Origin: Agromyces sp. CF514
GTDB taxonomy: Bacteria > Actinomycetota > Actinomycetes > Actinomycetales > Microbacteriaceae
Assembly: GCF_900113185.1 (NCBI RefSeq)
Contig: NZ_FOZD01000002.1
Span: 124,001-188,000, forward strand
Direction of reading: 5' to 3'
Length of the DNA stretch: 64,000 nt
In this document: piece by piece, positions 34,969 to 44,209 of the stretch
Numbering within the stretch: position 1 is the first letter of the stretch
Layout of the letters: the number at the start of each line of letters is the position of its first letter
Position numbers and translations under genes: made by a program
Notes under the pieces: generated by a model
What the model saw: only the letters and a program-made list of their open reading frames with translations
Told to the model about the DNA's origin: nothing
The model's database searches: none

Positions 34969-35892
34969 CCCGCGCGGTCTCAGCGGGTGCCCGCGCATCG
35001 CGACGACGCGCATCGCCACGGTTGCGAGCACGACGGCCACGACCGCGATGATCGCCGCGACCCCCGTGACGACCGAGGCCGGCTCGTCGGTGAGGCGGGC
35101 GACCGCGATCCAGGCGAGGCCCCAGCACAGCGAGAGCGCAGGGGCCAGGCGTCCGTGGTCCCAGACGGCGAGGCCGATGCCCAGGAGTCCGCCGACCGTG
35201 ACGAGGCCGACCGCCCAGGTCTCGGGAGGCAGGCCGAAGCCGTCGAACCCTGCCGCGACGAGCACCGCGGCGATGTTCGCGATGGTCGCGACGCACACCC
35301 ATCCGAGGTAGAGGCCGATCGTGCCGTCCGTCACGAGCGCATCATTGGTGCTCCCGGGGCGCAGGCTCAGCGTGATCCGGAAGGCCATGACGAGCACGAC
35401 CAGCAGAGCGACGATGATCGGCACGCTGAGCCACAGCAGGTCGAACTGGATGCTGAGGATCCATGCGGCGTTCAGCAGCAGCGAGGCCGAGACCCACGGG
35501 CCGAGCCGGCGATGCCGTTCGGCCGTGCGCTGCGCCGGCAGGAACTGCCACACCGCGTAGGCGAGCAGGCCGAAGTAGATGAGCGACCAGACGGCGAACG
35601 CGCCGCCGCCGGGCGCCACCAGCGTCGCGTCGGCGGCGAGGGCGCCGCCCGCGGCATCCTGCACGCGCTGCCCGCCGGCCGCGCCCGATCCGATGAACGA
35701 GCCGACGACGGCGATCACTGCGCTGACCGCGACGGCGAGCTGCCGGATCAGGTCGCCCCGGCCCGTCTGGTCCGCGGCGTCGTGCTGCGGCCCGCCGTGC
35801 GGCGCACCGCGCTGCGGGGCGCCGTGGCTCCGGGCATCGCCGTCGTGCAGGTCGGCGCCCGGCGCATGGTCCGTGTGTTCGCGATTCGTCAT
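34966..35892 (-). CDS. TspO/MBR-like tryptophan-rich membrane protein
   Basis: 308 residues. A His/Gly-rich tail of ~45 residues is followed by about eight hydrophobic segments, among them VWSLIYFGLLAYAVWQFLP, LGPWVSASLLLNAAWILSIQ and IGLYLGWVCVATIANIAAVLVA, which are TspO/MBR-like; it exceeds the usual 5-TM TspO (~160 aa), as is common in actinobacterial 'tryptophan-rich sensory protein' members. Role unknown, possibly tetrapyrrole or stress related in the true TspO family. ATG 35892 has a CAGGAGC site; TAGGGT (35944-35939) may be its -10. The 5' flank (35893-36017) holds no gene. Confidence 0.8.
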   Translation of the reverse strand: MTNREHTDHAPGADLHDGDARSHGAPQRGAPHGGPQHDAADQTGRGDLIRQLAVAVSAVIAVVGSFIGSGAAGGQRVQDAAGGALAADATLVAPGGGAFAVWSLIYFGLLAYAVWQFLPAQRTAERHRRLGPWVSASLLLNAAWILSIQFDLLWLSVPIIVALLVVLVMAFRITLSLRPGSTNDALVTDGTIGLYLGWVCVATIANIAAVLVAAGFDGFGLPPETWAVGLVTVGGLLGIGLAVWDHGRLAPALSLCWGLAWIAVARLTDEPASVVTGVAAIIAVVAVVLATVAMRVVAMRGHPLRPRG

Positions 35893-36017
35893 CGTCGCTC
35901 CTGCCGTCGTCGTCGTGGGATCCCGGTCGGATATCCCCACCCTAGGCAGACGACCGTCGACGGGCTCCGAACACCGCGATGACTCGCAGGGGTTGACAGG
36001 CGCACCCGCGACCTGCG

Positions 36018-38978
36018 TCACCAGCCTTCGGTGAGCACCCGGTCGAGCATCGCGACGAAGTAGTCGGCGGATTCGTCGTCGAGGCAGAGCGGCGGCTTGG
36101 TCTTCAGCACGTTCTGATGGTCGCCGGTCGGCTGCATGATCACCCCGAGCTCGAGCAACCGGTCGCAGATCGCGGCGGTCTCGGCGGTCGCCGGCTCGAG
36201 GGTCTCCCGGTCGCGCACGAACTCGACGCCGAGGTACAGGCCGAGACCGTGCACGGCTCCGATGAGCGGATGCCGCGCGGCGAGCCCTTCGAGACGCTGC
36301 TTGAGTCGCGTGCCCACGTCGAGCGCGTTGCGCTGCAGGCCCTCGTCGCGGAACGCGTCGAGCACCGCGAGGCCGGCGACGCTCGATGCGGGGCTGCCGC
36401 CCGTCGACGAGAAGAAGTAGCCCTGGGTGCGGAACCGCGCCGCGATCTCGCGCGTCGTGATGACCGCGCCGAGCGGGTAGCCGTTGCCGGCCGCCTTGGC
36501 CACGGCGATGATGTCGGGCACGACGCCCTGCTGCTCGAAACCCCAGAACCAGTGCCCGAGTCGTCCGAAGCCGGCCTGCACCTCGTCGGCGATCGCGAGG
36601 CCGCCGGCGGCGCGCACGGCCGCGTACACCTCGGCGAGGTAGTCGTCGGGCAGCGGGATGCCGCCGGCGTTGCCGAAGAACGTCTCGGCGATGAAGGCGG
36701 CGGGTGCCCGCCCGTCGGCGGCGAGCCCGGCGATCACGGCCGCGGCCTCCGGCGCGTAGCGCGCGGCATCCGCCCCACGATGCACCCCGCGGAACGGGTT
36801 CGGTGCATCGACCCCGTGCACCCAGTCGGGCCGGGTCGCGAGCGCGTTCGGGTTGTCGGCGACCGAGGTGCTCACGGCATCGGAGGCGTAGGTCCAGCCG
36901 TGGTACGCCTCGAGGATCGCGACGATATCGCGTCGTCCGGTCGCGGCGAGGGCCACGCGGATCGCGAGGTCGGCCGCCTCGGAGCCCGAGTTCACGAGGA
37001 ACACGGTGTCGAGCGGGTCGGGCGCGAGGGCCGCGAGGCGTTCGGCGTACTCGACGACCGCGCCGTAGTGGAAGCGGGAGTTCGTGTTCAGCCGGCGCAG
37101 CTGCCGGTTCACCGCGTCGGCGACGCCCACGTGCCCGTGCCCGAGCGGCGTCACGTTGTTCACCATGTCGAGGTAGGTGCGCCCCTCGACATCGACGAGG
37201 TGTTCGCGCCACCCGCGCTCGATGCGCGGCGGGGCGTCGTAATAGTGCTCCTGCACCTCGGCGAAGCTCGCGTCGCGGCGGGCGAGGAGCGCGGCGGCGT
37301 CGGGCTCCGTGCCGGCCGCCCCGGCGCCCGTCGAGGAAGGCAGGCGAGCGGATGTCGCGAGCCCGAGCATCGGCGCGGGGTCGAGCGTCTGCGCGAGCCA
37401 CCCTCCGGCGTACTCGGGGCGAACGAGGTGCGGCACGGCCGGTCCGTGGGCGCGCTCGAGGCGGATGCGGACGCGCGTTCGGGCCGGAAGCCCGTCGGCG
37501 ATCGGCTGGTCGGGTCTGCCCGGGCCCGGAACCTCGACGACCAGGCGCGTGTCGGAGGACCGCGTTTCGACCACCTCGAGGATCGGCGCCTCGGCGAACC
37601 ACACGTCGACGCCCGTCGGGATCGTGGCGGCCGAGTCGGCCGACCGGATGCGGCTCTCGGTGAGGCGGGGCGTCGCACGCGGAAGCCAGGCCGCGGGCGC
37701 GCCGGCGTCGAGCGCCGCGAGCGCGAGGCGCTCCTCGAGCTCGGGGTCGAGCCACGCTCCGGCGTCGACCGCGTCGGACTCGGGGGAGACATCGAGCCGC
37801 ACGGCCGCCGAGGTGTCGAGGCCGGGCAACTGGACTCCGAACGTGCCCGTCGCGGCCGCGCGTGCCGCACGTTCGACGCCGAGCTCGGCCGCGATCACCG
37901 CGGTCATGACCTCACTCGGCACCGACACGGCCTGCTCGAAGATGCGCCACTCGCGCTCGATGCCGTCGGCGGCATATGCGTTCTCGCCGCCGTCGAGCAT
38001 CACCTGGTGCTCGCCGCTCACGACGAGCACCGCGCCGCGCACGACGACGAGCGGCCAGATCGCCGCGACCTCGGCGGCCGAGAGCGGCCGCAGTGCGTGG
38101 AACGCGCGGATCGCGGGCAGCACCGAGACGGGCTCGGCGCCCGCGTGGTGCAGCACCGACGAGACGGTGATCGCGAGCTCGGCGACCGCCCACGAGCGGG
38201 TCACATCGCCGAAGTCGATGAGGCCGTCGGGCAGGCCGCCGCCCGCTTTCCCGTCGACCGCGCGCACGACGTTGTCGTCGGTCAGATCGAGGTGCACGGC
38301 CTGCATCGGCAGGTCGCCCGCGAGGGCGGCGACCGTGGTCCAGGCGGCCGCCGCGGCATCCGTCACCCGGGCGCGCCGGTCGGCATCCGGGTGGTGCGGG
38401 GCGAGCAGGTCGACCACGCGGTCGGCGAAACGCGGGTCCCACTGCAACGCGCGATCGAGGCCGTCGTGCTCGAAGTCGGCGAGGGCGAGGCTCACGTGCG
38501 CGGCGAGCTCGCCCATGCGGGCGATCGCATACGGCGAGAGGTATGCGTCGCCGTGCAGGGTTCCGCCGTCGAGGAATTCGATGAGGCGGATGCTGAGCGG
38601 CCCCTCGCTCGTGTCGGCGACGATCGAGCGCGGACGGCCCGCGGCATCCGTCGTCGTGGTCGCGATGCGGAGCGTCGGGGCGTGCGCCGCGATGCGCGTC
38701 GCGGCGACGTCTTGAGCGGCGAGCTCGGTCGCGGTGAACGCCGGGTTCGTGACCTTCACGACGCCCATCGGGCGCTTCGCCGAGTTCGAGCCCCCCACGG
38801 TGGGAACGCGCACCGCGAGGAAGTTCTGGTCCTGCTGGCTGCCGAGCGACCGCACCTCGACGTCGAGGCCCCAGTGCGTGCGCAGGAGCGCGACGACCTC
38901 TTCGGCCGGCAGGTTCGGGGCGGGCAGCTCGCCCGCCCCGAAGAAGTCGAACCCGAGGGGGCGGTGCTGGTCGGTCAT
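36018..38978 (-). CDS. Kinase-like (APH) domain fused to class III aminotransferase
   Basis: 986 residues. Residues ~25-370: aminoglycoside-phosphotransferase-like kinase with HLDLTDDNVV (His 229, Asp 231) and DFGD (255-258). Residues ~380-560: a beta-rich linker where related long proteins carry an M23/LytM-like domain; here the sequence ATIPTGVDVWFAEAPIL lacks the metal-binding His. Residues ~570-986: class III PLP enzyme with VNSGSEAADLAIR, EAYHGWTYASD, ADEVQAGFGRLG and Lys 828 in AVAKAAGNGYPLG. The aminotransferase part resembles ethanolamine-phosphate phospho-lyase (AGXT2L1-like). A kinase that phosphorylates an amino alcohol and a lyase that removes the phosphate would fit one pathway; this is inference. 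TGATG overlap couples it to the FUSC-type gene. Confidence 0.87.
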   Translation of the reverse strand: MTDQHRPLGFDFFGAGELPAPNLPAEEVVALLRTHWGLDVEVRSLGSQQDQNFLAVRVPTVGGSNSAKRPMGVVKVTNPAFTATELAAQDVAATRIAAHAPTLRIATTTTDAAGRPRSIVADTSEGPLSIRLIEFLDGGTLHGDAYLSPYAIARMGELAAHVSLALADFEHDGLDRALQWDPRFADRVVDLLAPHHPDADRRARVTDAAAAAWTTVAALAGDLPMQAVHLDLTDDNVVRAVDGKAGGGLPDGLIDFGDVTRSWAVAELAITVSSVLHHAGAEPVSVLPAIRAFHALRPLSAAEVAAIWPLVVVRGAVLVVSGEHQVMLDGGENAYAADGIEREWRIFEQAVSVPSEVMTAVIAAELGVERAARAAATGTFGVQLPGLDTSAAVRLDVSPESDAVDAGAWLDPELEERLALAALDAGAPAAWLPRATPRLTESRIRSADSAATIPTGVDVWFAEAPILEVVETRSSDTRLVVEVPGPGRPDQPIADGLPARTRVRIRLERAHGPAVPHLVRPEYAGGWLAQTLDPAPMLGLATSARLPSSTGAGAAGTEPDAAALLARRDASFAEVQEHYYDAPPRIERGWREHLVDVEGRTYLDMVNNVTPLGHGHVGVADAVNRQLRRLNTNSRFHYGAVVEYAERLAALAPDPLDTVFLVNSGSEAADLAIRVALAATGRRDIVAILEAYHGWTYASDAVSTSVADNPNALATRPDWVHGVDAPNPFRGVHRGADAARYAPEAAAVIAGLAADGRAPAAFIAETFFGNAGGIPLPDDYLAEVYAAVRAAGGLAIADEVQAGFGRLGHWFWGFEQQGVVPDIIAVAKAAGNGYPLGAVITTREIAARFRTQGYFFSSTGGSPASSVAGLAVLDAFRDEGLQRNALDVGTRLKQRLEGLAARHPLIGAVHGLGLYLGVEFVRDRETLEPATAETAAICDRLLELGVIMQPTGDHQNVLKTKPPLCLDDESADYFVAMLDRVLTEGW

Positions 38979-40009
38979 CAGGATTCGGCTCCGAGTTCTT
39001 CGCGGATGCGTCGCAGGTCTTCCATCAGCGATCCGATGAGGATCCAGTGCGACGAGGTCGGGGGGTGCACGACGAGCGCCGAGGTGAGCGCGGGCACGGT
39101 CGAGGTCATGGGTTCGGGTTCGGGCTGGGCCACGCGCGCGGCCAGCCGGATGTCGTGGGCGACCCGGTGCAGCTGCTCGGCGATCGCCTTGACCGTCGGC
39201 TCGTCGTGCAGCGACGCGTCGTAGTGGTCGGCGAACGCACGGGTCATGCCGATGAGCTGCGTCACGATCGGGCCGAGCTGGTCGAGCAGTTCGCGCAGCT
39301 GGGCGAGCTCCTCGCGATGCGCCGACCGGCGCGGGTTCAGCGTGAGCGACTCGGTGCCAGCGGCGATCGCCGCGTCGGCCGCCTCGCGCATCGGCCGCAG
39401 CAGGCGCGCCTCGATCATGAGCGCCTCGATGTCGGCGCGCGTCTGCTTGGTCTCGAGGGCCCGAGCGAGACGATCGGCGGATGCCGCGAGCTCGCCGCCG
39501 AGCAGGGCGGCCTCGCGCCTCGCCGGGGCGATCGCCACGGGCGGCACGATCGCCGCGTTCACGATGATGCCGATCGCGGCGCCGATGAGGGTCTCGAGCA
39601 CCCGGTCGAGCGCGTAGTTGGGGGTCGAGGCGCCGAGCGCGAGCGTCAGCATGGCCGAGATCGCGACCTGGTTGCCGGTGGCGGGGCTCACCTTCAGCAC
39701 CCACGCGATCGCCATCGCCACGAGCACGGCGACGAGCACGATCCACGAGCTGTCGCCGAACGCGAAGGCCAGCGACGAGGCCACGATGACGCCGAGCAGC
39801 ACGCCGATCGAACGCTCGATGCCCTTGCCGAGCGACTGGTTCACGCTCGGCTGCACGACCAGCAGGGCGGCGATGGCCGCGAACACGGGCAGCTGCGCCG
39901 GGATCAGGGCGCCCGCGATGAGCCACGCGGCGATCGTCGCGACCGAGGTCTTCAGGACCTGGAGCACCGGTAGGCGCTTGGACGTCCGCAGGTTGTCGAG
40001 GACGGCCAT
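38978..40009 (-). CDS. FUSC-family (aromatic acid exporter-like) membrane protein
   Basis: 343 residues. About six hydrophobic segments in the first ~160 residues (VATIAAWLIAGALIPAQLPV, FAAIAALLVVQPSVNQSLGKG, VLLGVIVASSLAFAFG, IVLVAVLVAMAIAWVL, VAISAMLTLALGA, ETLIGAAIGIIVNAAI), then a long cytoplasmic helical domain. The motif QPSVNQSLGKGIERSIGVLLG is typical of FUSC/ArAE proteins, which export aromatic acids in other bacteria. ATG 40009 was chosen because the family starts there, after the stop of the NAD(P)-binding gene (4 bp gap). The order NAD(P)-binding gene - FUSC - kinase/aminotransferase is a three-gene operon. Confidence 0.85.
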   Translation of the reverse strand: MAVLDNLRTSKRLPVLQVLKTSVATIAAWLIAGALIPAQLPVFAAIAALLVVQPSVNQSLGKGIERSIGVLLGVIVASSLAFAFGDSSWIVLVAVLVAMAIAWVLKVSPATGNQVAISAMLTLALGASTPNYALDRVLETLIGAAIGIIVNAAIVPPVAIAPARREAALLGGELAASADRLARALETKQTRADIEALMIEARLLRPMREAADAAIAAGTESLTLNPRRSAHREELAQLRELLDQLGPIVTQLIGMTRAFADHYDASLHDEPTVKAIAEQLHRVAHDIRLAARVAQPEPEPMTSTVPALTSALVVHPPTSSHWILIGSLMEDLRRIREELGAES

Positions 40010-40013
40010 CGGC

Positions 40014-40673
40014 TCAGGCGGGATCGGGCAGTGCGGCGAGGGCGCCCGCGATCGGCAGTCCGCCCTCGGTGAGCTCGAACTGCCGGCGTGAGGCCGCCCC
40101 CGTCGTGAGCACCGCGGCGACGGTCGCCGCGACATCCGCCCGACTGATCGAGCCCCGCGGCAGCGTCGTGTCGGCCACGACGAACCCCGTTGCGGGCGTG
40201 TCGGTCAGGGCCCCAGGCCGCACGATCGTGAAGTCGAGGCCGCTCGCGCGCACCGCGGCGTCGGCCTCGCTCTTGGCCCGCAGGTAGATCTGGAACACGT
40301 CGTCGGATGCCGCGTCGAAGTCGTCGGCGCGCATCGCCGAGATGACGACGATGCGGGGCACGCCCGCGACCTTCGCGGCATCGGCGAGGAGGATCGCCCC
40401 GTCGCGGTCGACCGTGAGCTTGCGCTCGGCGGTGCTGCCCGGCCCGGCTCCCGCCGCGAAGACCACCGCGTCGGCGCCCGCGAGGACCGCGGCGACCTCG
40501 TCGACGGAGGCCGCCTCGAGGTCGAGCACGACCGCGGCCGCACCGGCCGCCTCGACGTCGGCCGCGTGGGCGGGGTTGCGGATGAGCGCGACGGGGTCGT
40601 GCCCGTCGTCGGCGAGCAGCCGCTCGAGGATGAGGGCGATCTTGCCGTGACCTCCGGCGATGACGACGCGCAT
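40014..40673 (-). CDS. NAD(P)-binding atypical SDR (YwnB/HSCARG-like)
   Basis: 219 residues. MRVVIAGGHGKIALILERLL is the atypical-SDR glycine motif (GGHGKIA), followed by RNPAHAADVEAAGAAAVVLDLE, ADAVVFAAGAG, IVVISAMRADD and DFTIVRPGALTDTPATG. The Tyr-xxx-Lys motif is replaced by YLRAKSEADAAV. Such proteins bind NADPH and act as flavin reductases or redox sensors. ATG 40673 was preferred over TTG 40685. First gene of the operon with FUSC and kinase-aminotransferase. Confidence 0.86.
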   Translation of the reverse strand: MRVVIAGGHGKIALILERLLADDGHDPVALIRNPAHAADVEAAGAAAVVLDLEAASVDEVAAVLAGADAVVFAAGAGPGSTAERKLTVDRDGAILLADAAKVAGVPRIVVISAMRADDFDAASDDVFQIYLRAKSEADAAVRASGLDFTIVRPGALTDTPATGFVVADTTLPRGSISRADVAATVAAVLTTGAASRRQFELTEGGLPIAGALAALPDPA

Positions 40674-40739
40674 GCCACCAGTCAACGCGGATGCCGACCG
40701 GGGCGCAACCGCACCCGCCGTGGAGGGCCGCCGTGCTGC

Positions 40740-40807
40740 GTCACGCGAGCGGCGCCGTCACGCGAGCGGCGCCGTCACGCGAGCGGCGCCGTCAGCCGAG
40801 CGGCGCC
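40740..40807. repeat. Four tandem 17-bp units
   Basis: GTCACGCGAGCGGCGCC at 40740-40756, 40757-40773 and 40774-40790, plus a variant (GTCAGCCGAGCGGCGCC) at 40791-40807 that overlaps the last codons and stop of the ThiD-TenA gene. The array fills the gap between that gene and the operon starting at 40673. Confidence 0.93.
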
Positions 40808-42432
40808 GCGAAGAACGCGAGCTCGTGCCCGGCCGATGCCCGGAACGCGCGACGCATGGCCTCGCGACGTTCGGGCGTCGCCGCGGCCGCCTCGCGGGTC
40901 ACGAGCGCGATCGCCTCGCGCGTCGCGCCCGCGAAGGCCGGGTCGGCGTAGGTCTCGAGCCACGACGCGTACGGATGCTCGGGGTCGAGGGCCCGCTGCC
41001 CGAACTCCCCGGCCGCGAGGCGTTCGCCGAGGTCGACGTAGATCCAGAAGCACGGCAGCACCGCCGCGGCGAGCACGGCGTAGTCGCCGCGAGCGCCCGT
41101 CGCGAGCAGGTGGTCGAGGTACGCCGTCGTCGTGGGGTCGGGCTCGGCGGTGAACGTCTCGGCCTCGAGCCAGCCGGTGTGCAGTTCGAGCTCGCCCACG
41201 AGGGACCCGTGCGCGGACTGCGCCCAGAACGCCTGGCCCGCGGCATCCGGAGCCAGTCGCGACGCCTCGGCGAGCACGCGCGCGTAGTCGCGCAGGTACA
41301 GGGCGTCCTGCGCGAGGTACCCGAGGAACGGCTCGCGTTCGAGCGTGCCGTCGGCGAGGGCGCGGATGAACGGCAGGTCGTCGATCGCCGCACGCACGTC
41401 GGCGATGCCGCTCCACCACTCGGCTTCGATCTCTGCGGGCGTCGGCGCGGTGCGCAGGCCACCACGGGCCCACAGGCCGGCGAAGTGGCTCACGGGGCCG
41501 TGTCCGCCGCCGACCTCGAGCGCTTCGCCGTGCCGCAGCGACTCGCGCAGCCAGCGGCGGGCCTCGGTCACCGCCGCCGTCCAGTCGCCGAGCTCGGCCT
41601 GCAGGGTCGCGATCGCCGACGAGAGCGAGCATCCGGTGCCGTGCGTCGCGGTGGTCGCGATGCGCTCGCCCGCGAACTCCACGACGGTGGCGGATGCCGC
41701 GTGCACGAGCGCGTCGGGTGCCTCCGCGCCCGACAGGTGCCCGCCCTTCGCGAGCACGCGCGCACCGGTCGCCGCCGAGAGCGCCTCGGCCTGTGCGATC
41801 GCCTCGGCCCAGGTCGCCGCAGGGCCGACGGGCGGGGAAGCCGGCGCGGATGCCCGCGCACCCGTTGCGGCGTCGCCTGCGGCAGCGGTCGCGAGCACCG
41901 CGAGCTCGAGCAGATTCGGCGTGATGAGGTCGGCGAGCGGCAGCAGGTCGCGCAGCGCCCGTTCGGCGTCGGGGGCGAGCAGGCGGTCGCCGCTCGTCGC
42001 GACCATCACGGGATCGAGCACGACCACGCGCGGGCGCGTGCGCCGCAGCCAGTCGGCGACCACGCCGATCACCTCGGCGTTCGCGAGCATGCCGATCTTC
42101 ACGGCGTCGACCGCGATGTCGTCGGAGATCGCGTCGAGCTGCTCGGCGAGGAACTGCGACGGCGGCACGTGCACGCTGCGCACCCCGCGGGTGTTCTGCG
42201 CGGTCAACGCGGTGATCGCCGACATGCCGTAGCCGCCGATCGCTGCGATCGACTTCAGGTCGGCCTGCACGCCGGCGCCGCCCGACGGGTCGCTGCCCGC
42301 GATGCTGAGAACGCGGGGCACCCGCCGGGTCGGCGCGCTGGAATCCCGGTGCCGTGCCGGGTTCGCGGCCGTGCGGGACTCCGGCGAGAGAACGGGATTC
42401 TCCCGCGGGACGGCCGACGCTCCCGCGATCAT
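40792..42432 (-). CDS. thiD: ThiD-TenA fusion: HMP-P kinase and aminopyrimidine aminohydrolase/thiaminase II
   Basis: 546 residues. ThiD part (~40-320): VLSIAGSDPSGGAGVQADLKS, GGYGMSAITALTAQN, VKIGMLANAEVI, VLDPVMVATSGDRLL, VLAKGGHL and THGTGCSLSSAIA (anion hole). It phosphorylates hydroxymethylpyrimidine to HMP-PP. TenA part (~330-546): DLPFIRALADGTLEREPFLGY, DALYLRDYARVLA, HTGWLEAETFTAEPDPTTTAY, and LPCFWIYVDLGE with the likely nucleophile Cys, which releases HMP from degraded thiamine. ATG 42432 overlaps the ThiE stop (ATGA). The fusion links synthesis with salvage. Residues 1-38 are an Arg/Ala-rich leader. The gene's 3' end runs into a tandem-repeat array. Confidence 0.93.
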   Translation of the reverse strand: MIAGASAVPRENPVLSPESRTAANPARHRDSSAPTRRVPRVLSIAGSDPSGGAGVQADLKSIAAIGGYGMSAITALTAQNTRGVRSVHVPPSQFLAEQLDAISDDIAVDAVKIGMLANAEVIGVVADWLRRTRPRVVVLDPVMVATSGDRLLAPDAERALRDLLPLADLITPNLLELAVLATAAAGDAATGARASAPASPPVGPAATWAEAIAQAEALSAATGARVLAKGGHLSGAEAPDALVHAASATVVEFAGERIATTATHGTGCSLSSAIATLQAELGDWTAAVTEARRWLRESLRHGEALEVGGGHGPVSHFAGLWARGGLRTAPTPAEIEAEWWSGIADVRAAIDDLPFIRALADGTLEREPFLGYLAQDALYLRDYARVLAEASRLAPDAAGQAFWAQSAHGSLVGELELHTGWLEAETFTAEPDPTTTAYLDHLLATGARGDYAVLAAAVLPCFWIYVDLGERLAAGEFGQRALDPEHPYASWLETYADPAFAGATREAIALVTREAAAATPERREAMRRAFRASAGHELAFFAAPLG

Positions 42433-43127
42433 CGGGCACCCCACGCGGCGACGAAGGCAGCGGCCGCATCGCGCGGTGAGGGTGCGGCGCAGATCGCCGA
42501 CACCACGGCGACGCCCGCCGCCCCCGACTCACGGAGTGCCGCGACATCCGCCAGCGTGATGCCGCCGATCGCGACGCAGGGCAGCTCGGCGTCGGCGGCG
42601 AACCGTGCGAACCCGTCGACGCCGATCGCCGGCGGATGGTCGGCCTTCGTCGTCGTGGGGCGGATCACGCCGACGCCGAGGTAGTCGACCTCGCGACGCG
42701 CCTGACGTCGGAGCCTCGCGAGATGCTCGGGCGAGTTGGCGGTGAGGCCGATGATCGCGTCGTCGCCGAGCAGGTCGCGGGCGGCGGATGCCGCGGCGTC
42801 GCCCTGTCCGACGTGCACGCCGTCGACCGGCAGGCCCCGCTCGCGTGCGGCGAGCGCGACGTCGACGCGGTCGTTCACGAGCAGCGCGGCCCGCCCGTCG
42901 ATCGCGGCGGAGAGCGCCTCGAGCTGACGCAGCAGGTCGTCGATGGAGGCCGCCTTGTCGCGCAGCTGCACCGCGCGCACGCCGCCGTCGACCGCCTCCG
43001 CGACGACCGACGCGACGCCGCGCGGGCCGCAGAGCGCGGCATCCGTCACGAGGTAGACCGACAGGTCGAGGGACCGACGGGCCCCGTCGGCAGCGCGACC
43101 GGTCGTCGATGTCGGGTGCGCGCTCAT
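42429..43127 (-). CDS. thiE: Thiamine-phosphate synthase
   Basis: 232 residues. [92 protein letters not shown] and [28 protein letters not shown] are the full set of ThiE blocks; the TTTK loop binds pyrophosphate. It joins HMP-PP and thiazole phosphate to thiamine phosphate. ATG 43127 overlaps the ThiM stop, ATGA. The first ~18 residues are a short extension. Confidence 0.95.
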   Translation of the reverse strand: MSAHPTSTTGRAADGARRSLDLSVYLVTDAALCGPRGVASVVAEAVDGGVRAVQLRDKAASIDDLLRQLEALSAAIDGRAALLVNDRVDVALAARERGLPVDGVHVGQGDAAASAARDLLGDDAIIGLTANSPEHLARLRRQARREVDYLGVGVIRPTTTKADHPPAIGVDGFARFAADAELPCVAIGGITLADVAALRESGAAGVAVVSAICAAPSPRDAAAAFVAAWGAR

Positions 43128-44098
43128 GCGTTCACCGGCTCGGAGGCGAGGTCGACGGATGCCGCGGCATCCGTCACCGTGATGCTCGCCCGCGCGAGCA
43201 CCTGGTCGGGCGTGACGAGCGCGAGCGCGTCGAGGAACGCCGGGGCGAACGAGCCCGGACCGGCGGAACGCGCCGCGGCGAGCTCGGCGGCGACCGTGTA
43301 GACGACGGTCGCCGCGACGGTCGCGACGAAGGGGTCGGCGAGCAGGGCGTCGTCGGCTCCCGGTCGCGCGGCGTCGGCCGTGCCGGCCGTGCCCGTCGAG
43401 CCGGATGCTCCGGGCTGGGCCGATGCATCGGCCGCGCCGCGGCTCGCGGCCAGGAAGGCGGCCGTCACAGCCCCGAGCGCGCAGCCGCCGCCCGTGATGC
43501 GGGTGAGCAGGGCGTCGCCGTTCGCGATGCGCGCCGTGCGGTGCCCGTCGGTGATGAGGTCGACCGGGCCGGACACCGCGACGACCGAGCCGTGCGCGAG
43601 GGCGAGCGAGGTCGCGGCGTCGGCCGCGGCATCCGTGCTGTCGGCGGCGTCGACCCCGCGCCCGCCGGCCCCGGCACCCGCCAGCGCGATGATCTCGCTC
43701 GCGTTGCCGCGGATCGCGGTCGGTCCGGCTGCCACGAGCTCGTGCGCGAGCGCCGTGCGCACGGGCAGTGCGCCGATCGCGACCGGGTCGAGCACCCAGG
43801 GCGTGCCGGCGACGGATGCCGCGGCCACCGCCTCGCGCGCGGCGTCGCGCTGCTCCTCGGCGGGCGTGCCGAGGTTCACGAGCAGGCCGCCCGCGATGCC
43901 GGCGAACATTCCGGACTCCTCGCGGATGTCGACCATCGCGGGCGCCGCGCCGATCGCGAGCAGTGCGTTCGCGGTGAAGTTGGTGACTACGGCGTTCGTG
44001 ATGCAGTGCACGAGCGGCGGATGCTCGCGCAACCGGTCGAGCAGGGCGGCGCTCGCCGTGGTGAGGTGGGCAGGGTCGATACGCAGACGTTCGCTCAC
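43124..44098 (-). CDS. thiM: Hydroxyethylthiazole kinase
   Basis: 324 residues from GTG 44098. [42 protein letters not shown]-like [48 protein letters not shown] and [25 protein letters not shown] are the ThiM blocks, the last with the catalytic Cys. It phosphorylates salvaged thiazole alcohol. Two Ala/Gly/Ser-rich inserts (around 145-165 and 220-250) make it longer than usual (~265). It is the first gene after the TPP riboswitch, whose end overlaps its ribosome binding site. Confidence 0.94.
   Translation of the reverse strand: MSERLRIDPAHLTTASAALLDRLREHPPLVHCITNAVVTNFTANALLAIGAAPAMVDIREESGMFAGIAGGLLVNLGTPAEEQRDAAREAVAAASVAGTPWVLDPVAIGALPVRTALAHELVAAGPTAIRGNASEIIALAGAGAGGRGVDAADSTDAAADAATSLALAHGSVVAVSGPVDLITDGHRTARIANGDALLTRITGGGCALGAVTAAFLAASRGAADASAQPGASGSTGTAGTADAARPGADDALLADPFVATVAATVVYTVAAELAAARSAGPGSFAPAFLDALALVTPDQVLARASITVTDAAASVDLASEPVNA
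43157..43172. repeat. Full copy of the palindrome GGATGCCGCGGCATCC
   Basis: Perfect copy near the 3' end of thiM, encoding TDAAASVDL. Confidence 0.95.
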
Positions 44099-44195
44099 GC
44101 GACATCCCTTCGCTAGTCCGAACTAGATCAGGTTCGACGGGTGTGTTCTCAGCCGCGCTCGCCCCGGTCGGAGCAGGTGCGGCACCCCGTGTCAC
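44099..44195 (-). promoter_or_regulatory. TPP riboswitch
   Basis: On the minus strand: CGGGGTGC, then GGCTGAGAACACACCCG, GAACCTGATCTAG and CGAAGGGATG, the standard THI-box order. P1 is formed by GTGACA (44195-44190) and TGTCGC (44104-44099, one G-U), the latter ending at the base before the thiM GTG. The ribosome binding site AAGGGA (44110-44105) is part of the aptamer, so TPP binding should block translation of thiM directly. Confidence 0.95.
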
Positions 44196-44203
44196 TGCCC
44201 GCC

Positions 44204-44209
44204 AGCCTA
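44204..44209 (-). promoter_or_regulatory. -10 TAGGCT of the thi operon
   Basis: Minus-strand TAGGCT (44209-44204) places the transcription start near 44197, right at the 5' edge of the TPP aptamer, leaving no room for an extra leader. Confidence 0.65.

Noticed and set aside
32296-35982. A 1228-residue plus-strand open frame opposite the hydrolase and TspO genes
   Set aside because: Antisense to four well-supported genes; low-complexity Arg/His/Gly translation without family motifs.
36117-39224. A 1035-residue plus-strand open frame opposite the kinase-aminotransferase gene
   Set aside because: The minus-strand gene has intact kinase and PLP motifs; the antisense frame has none.
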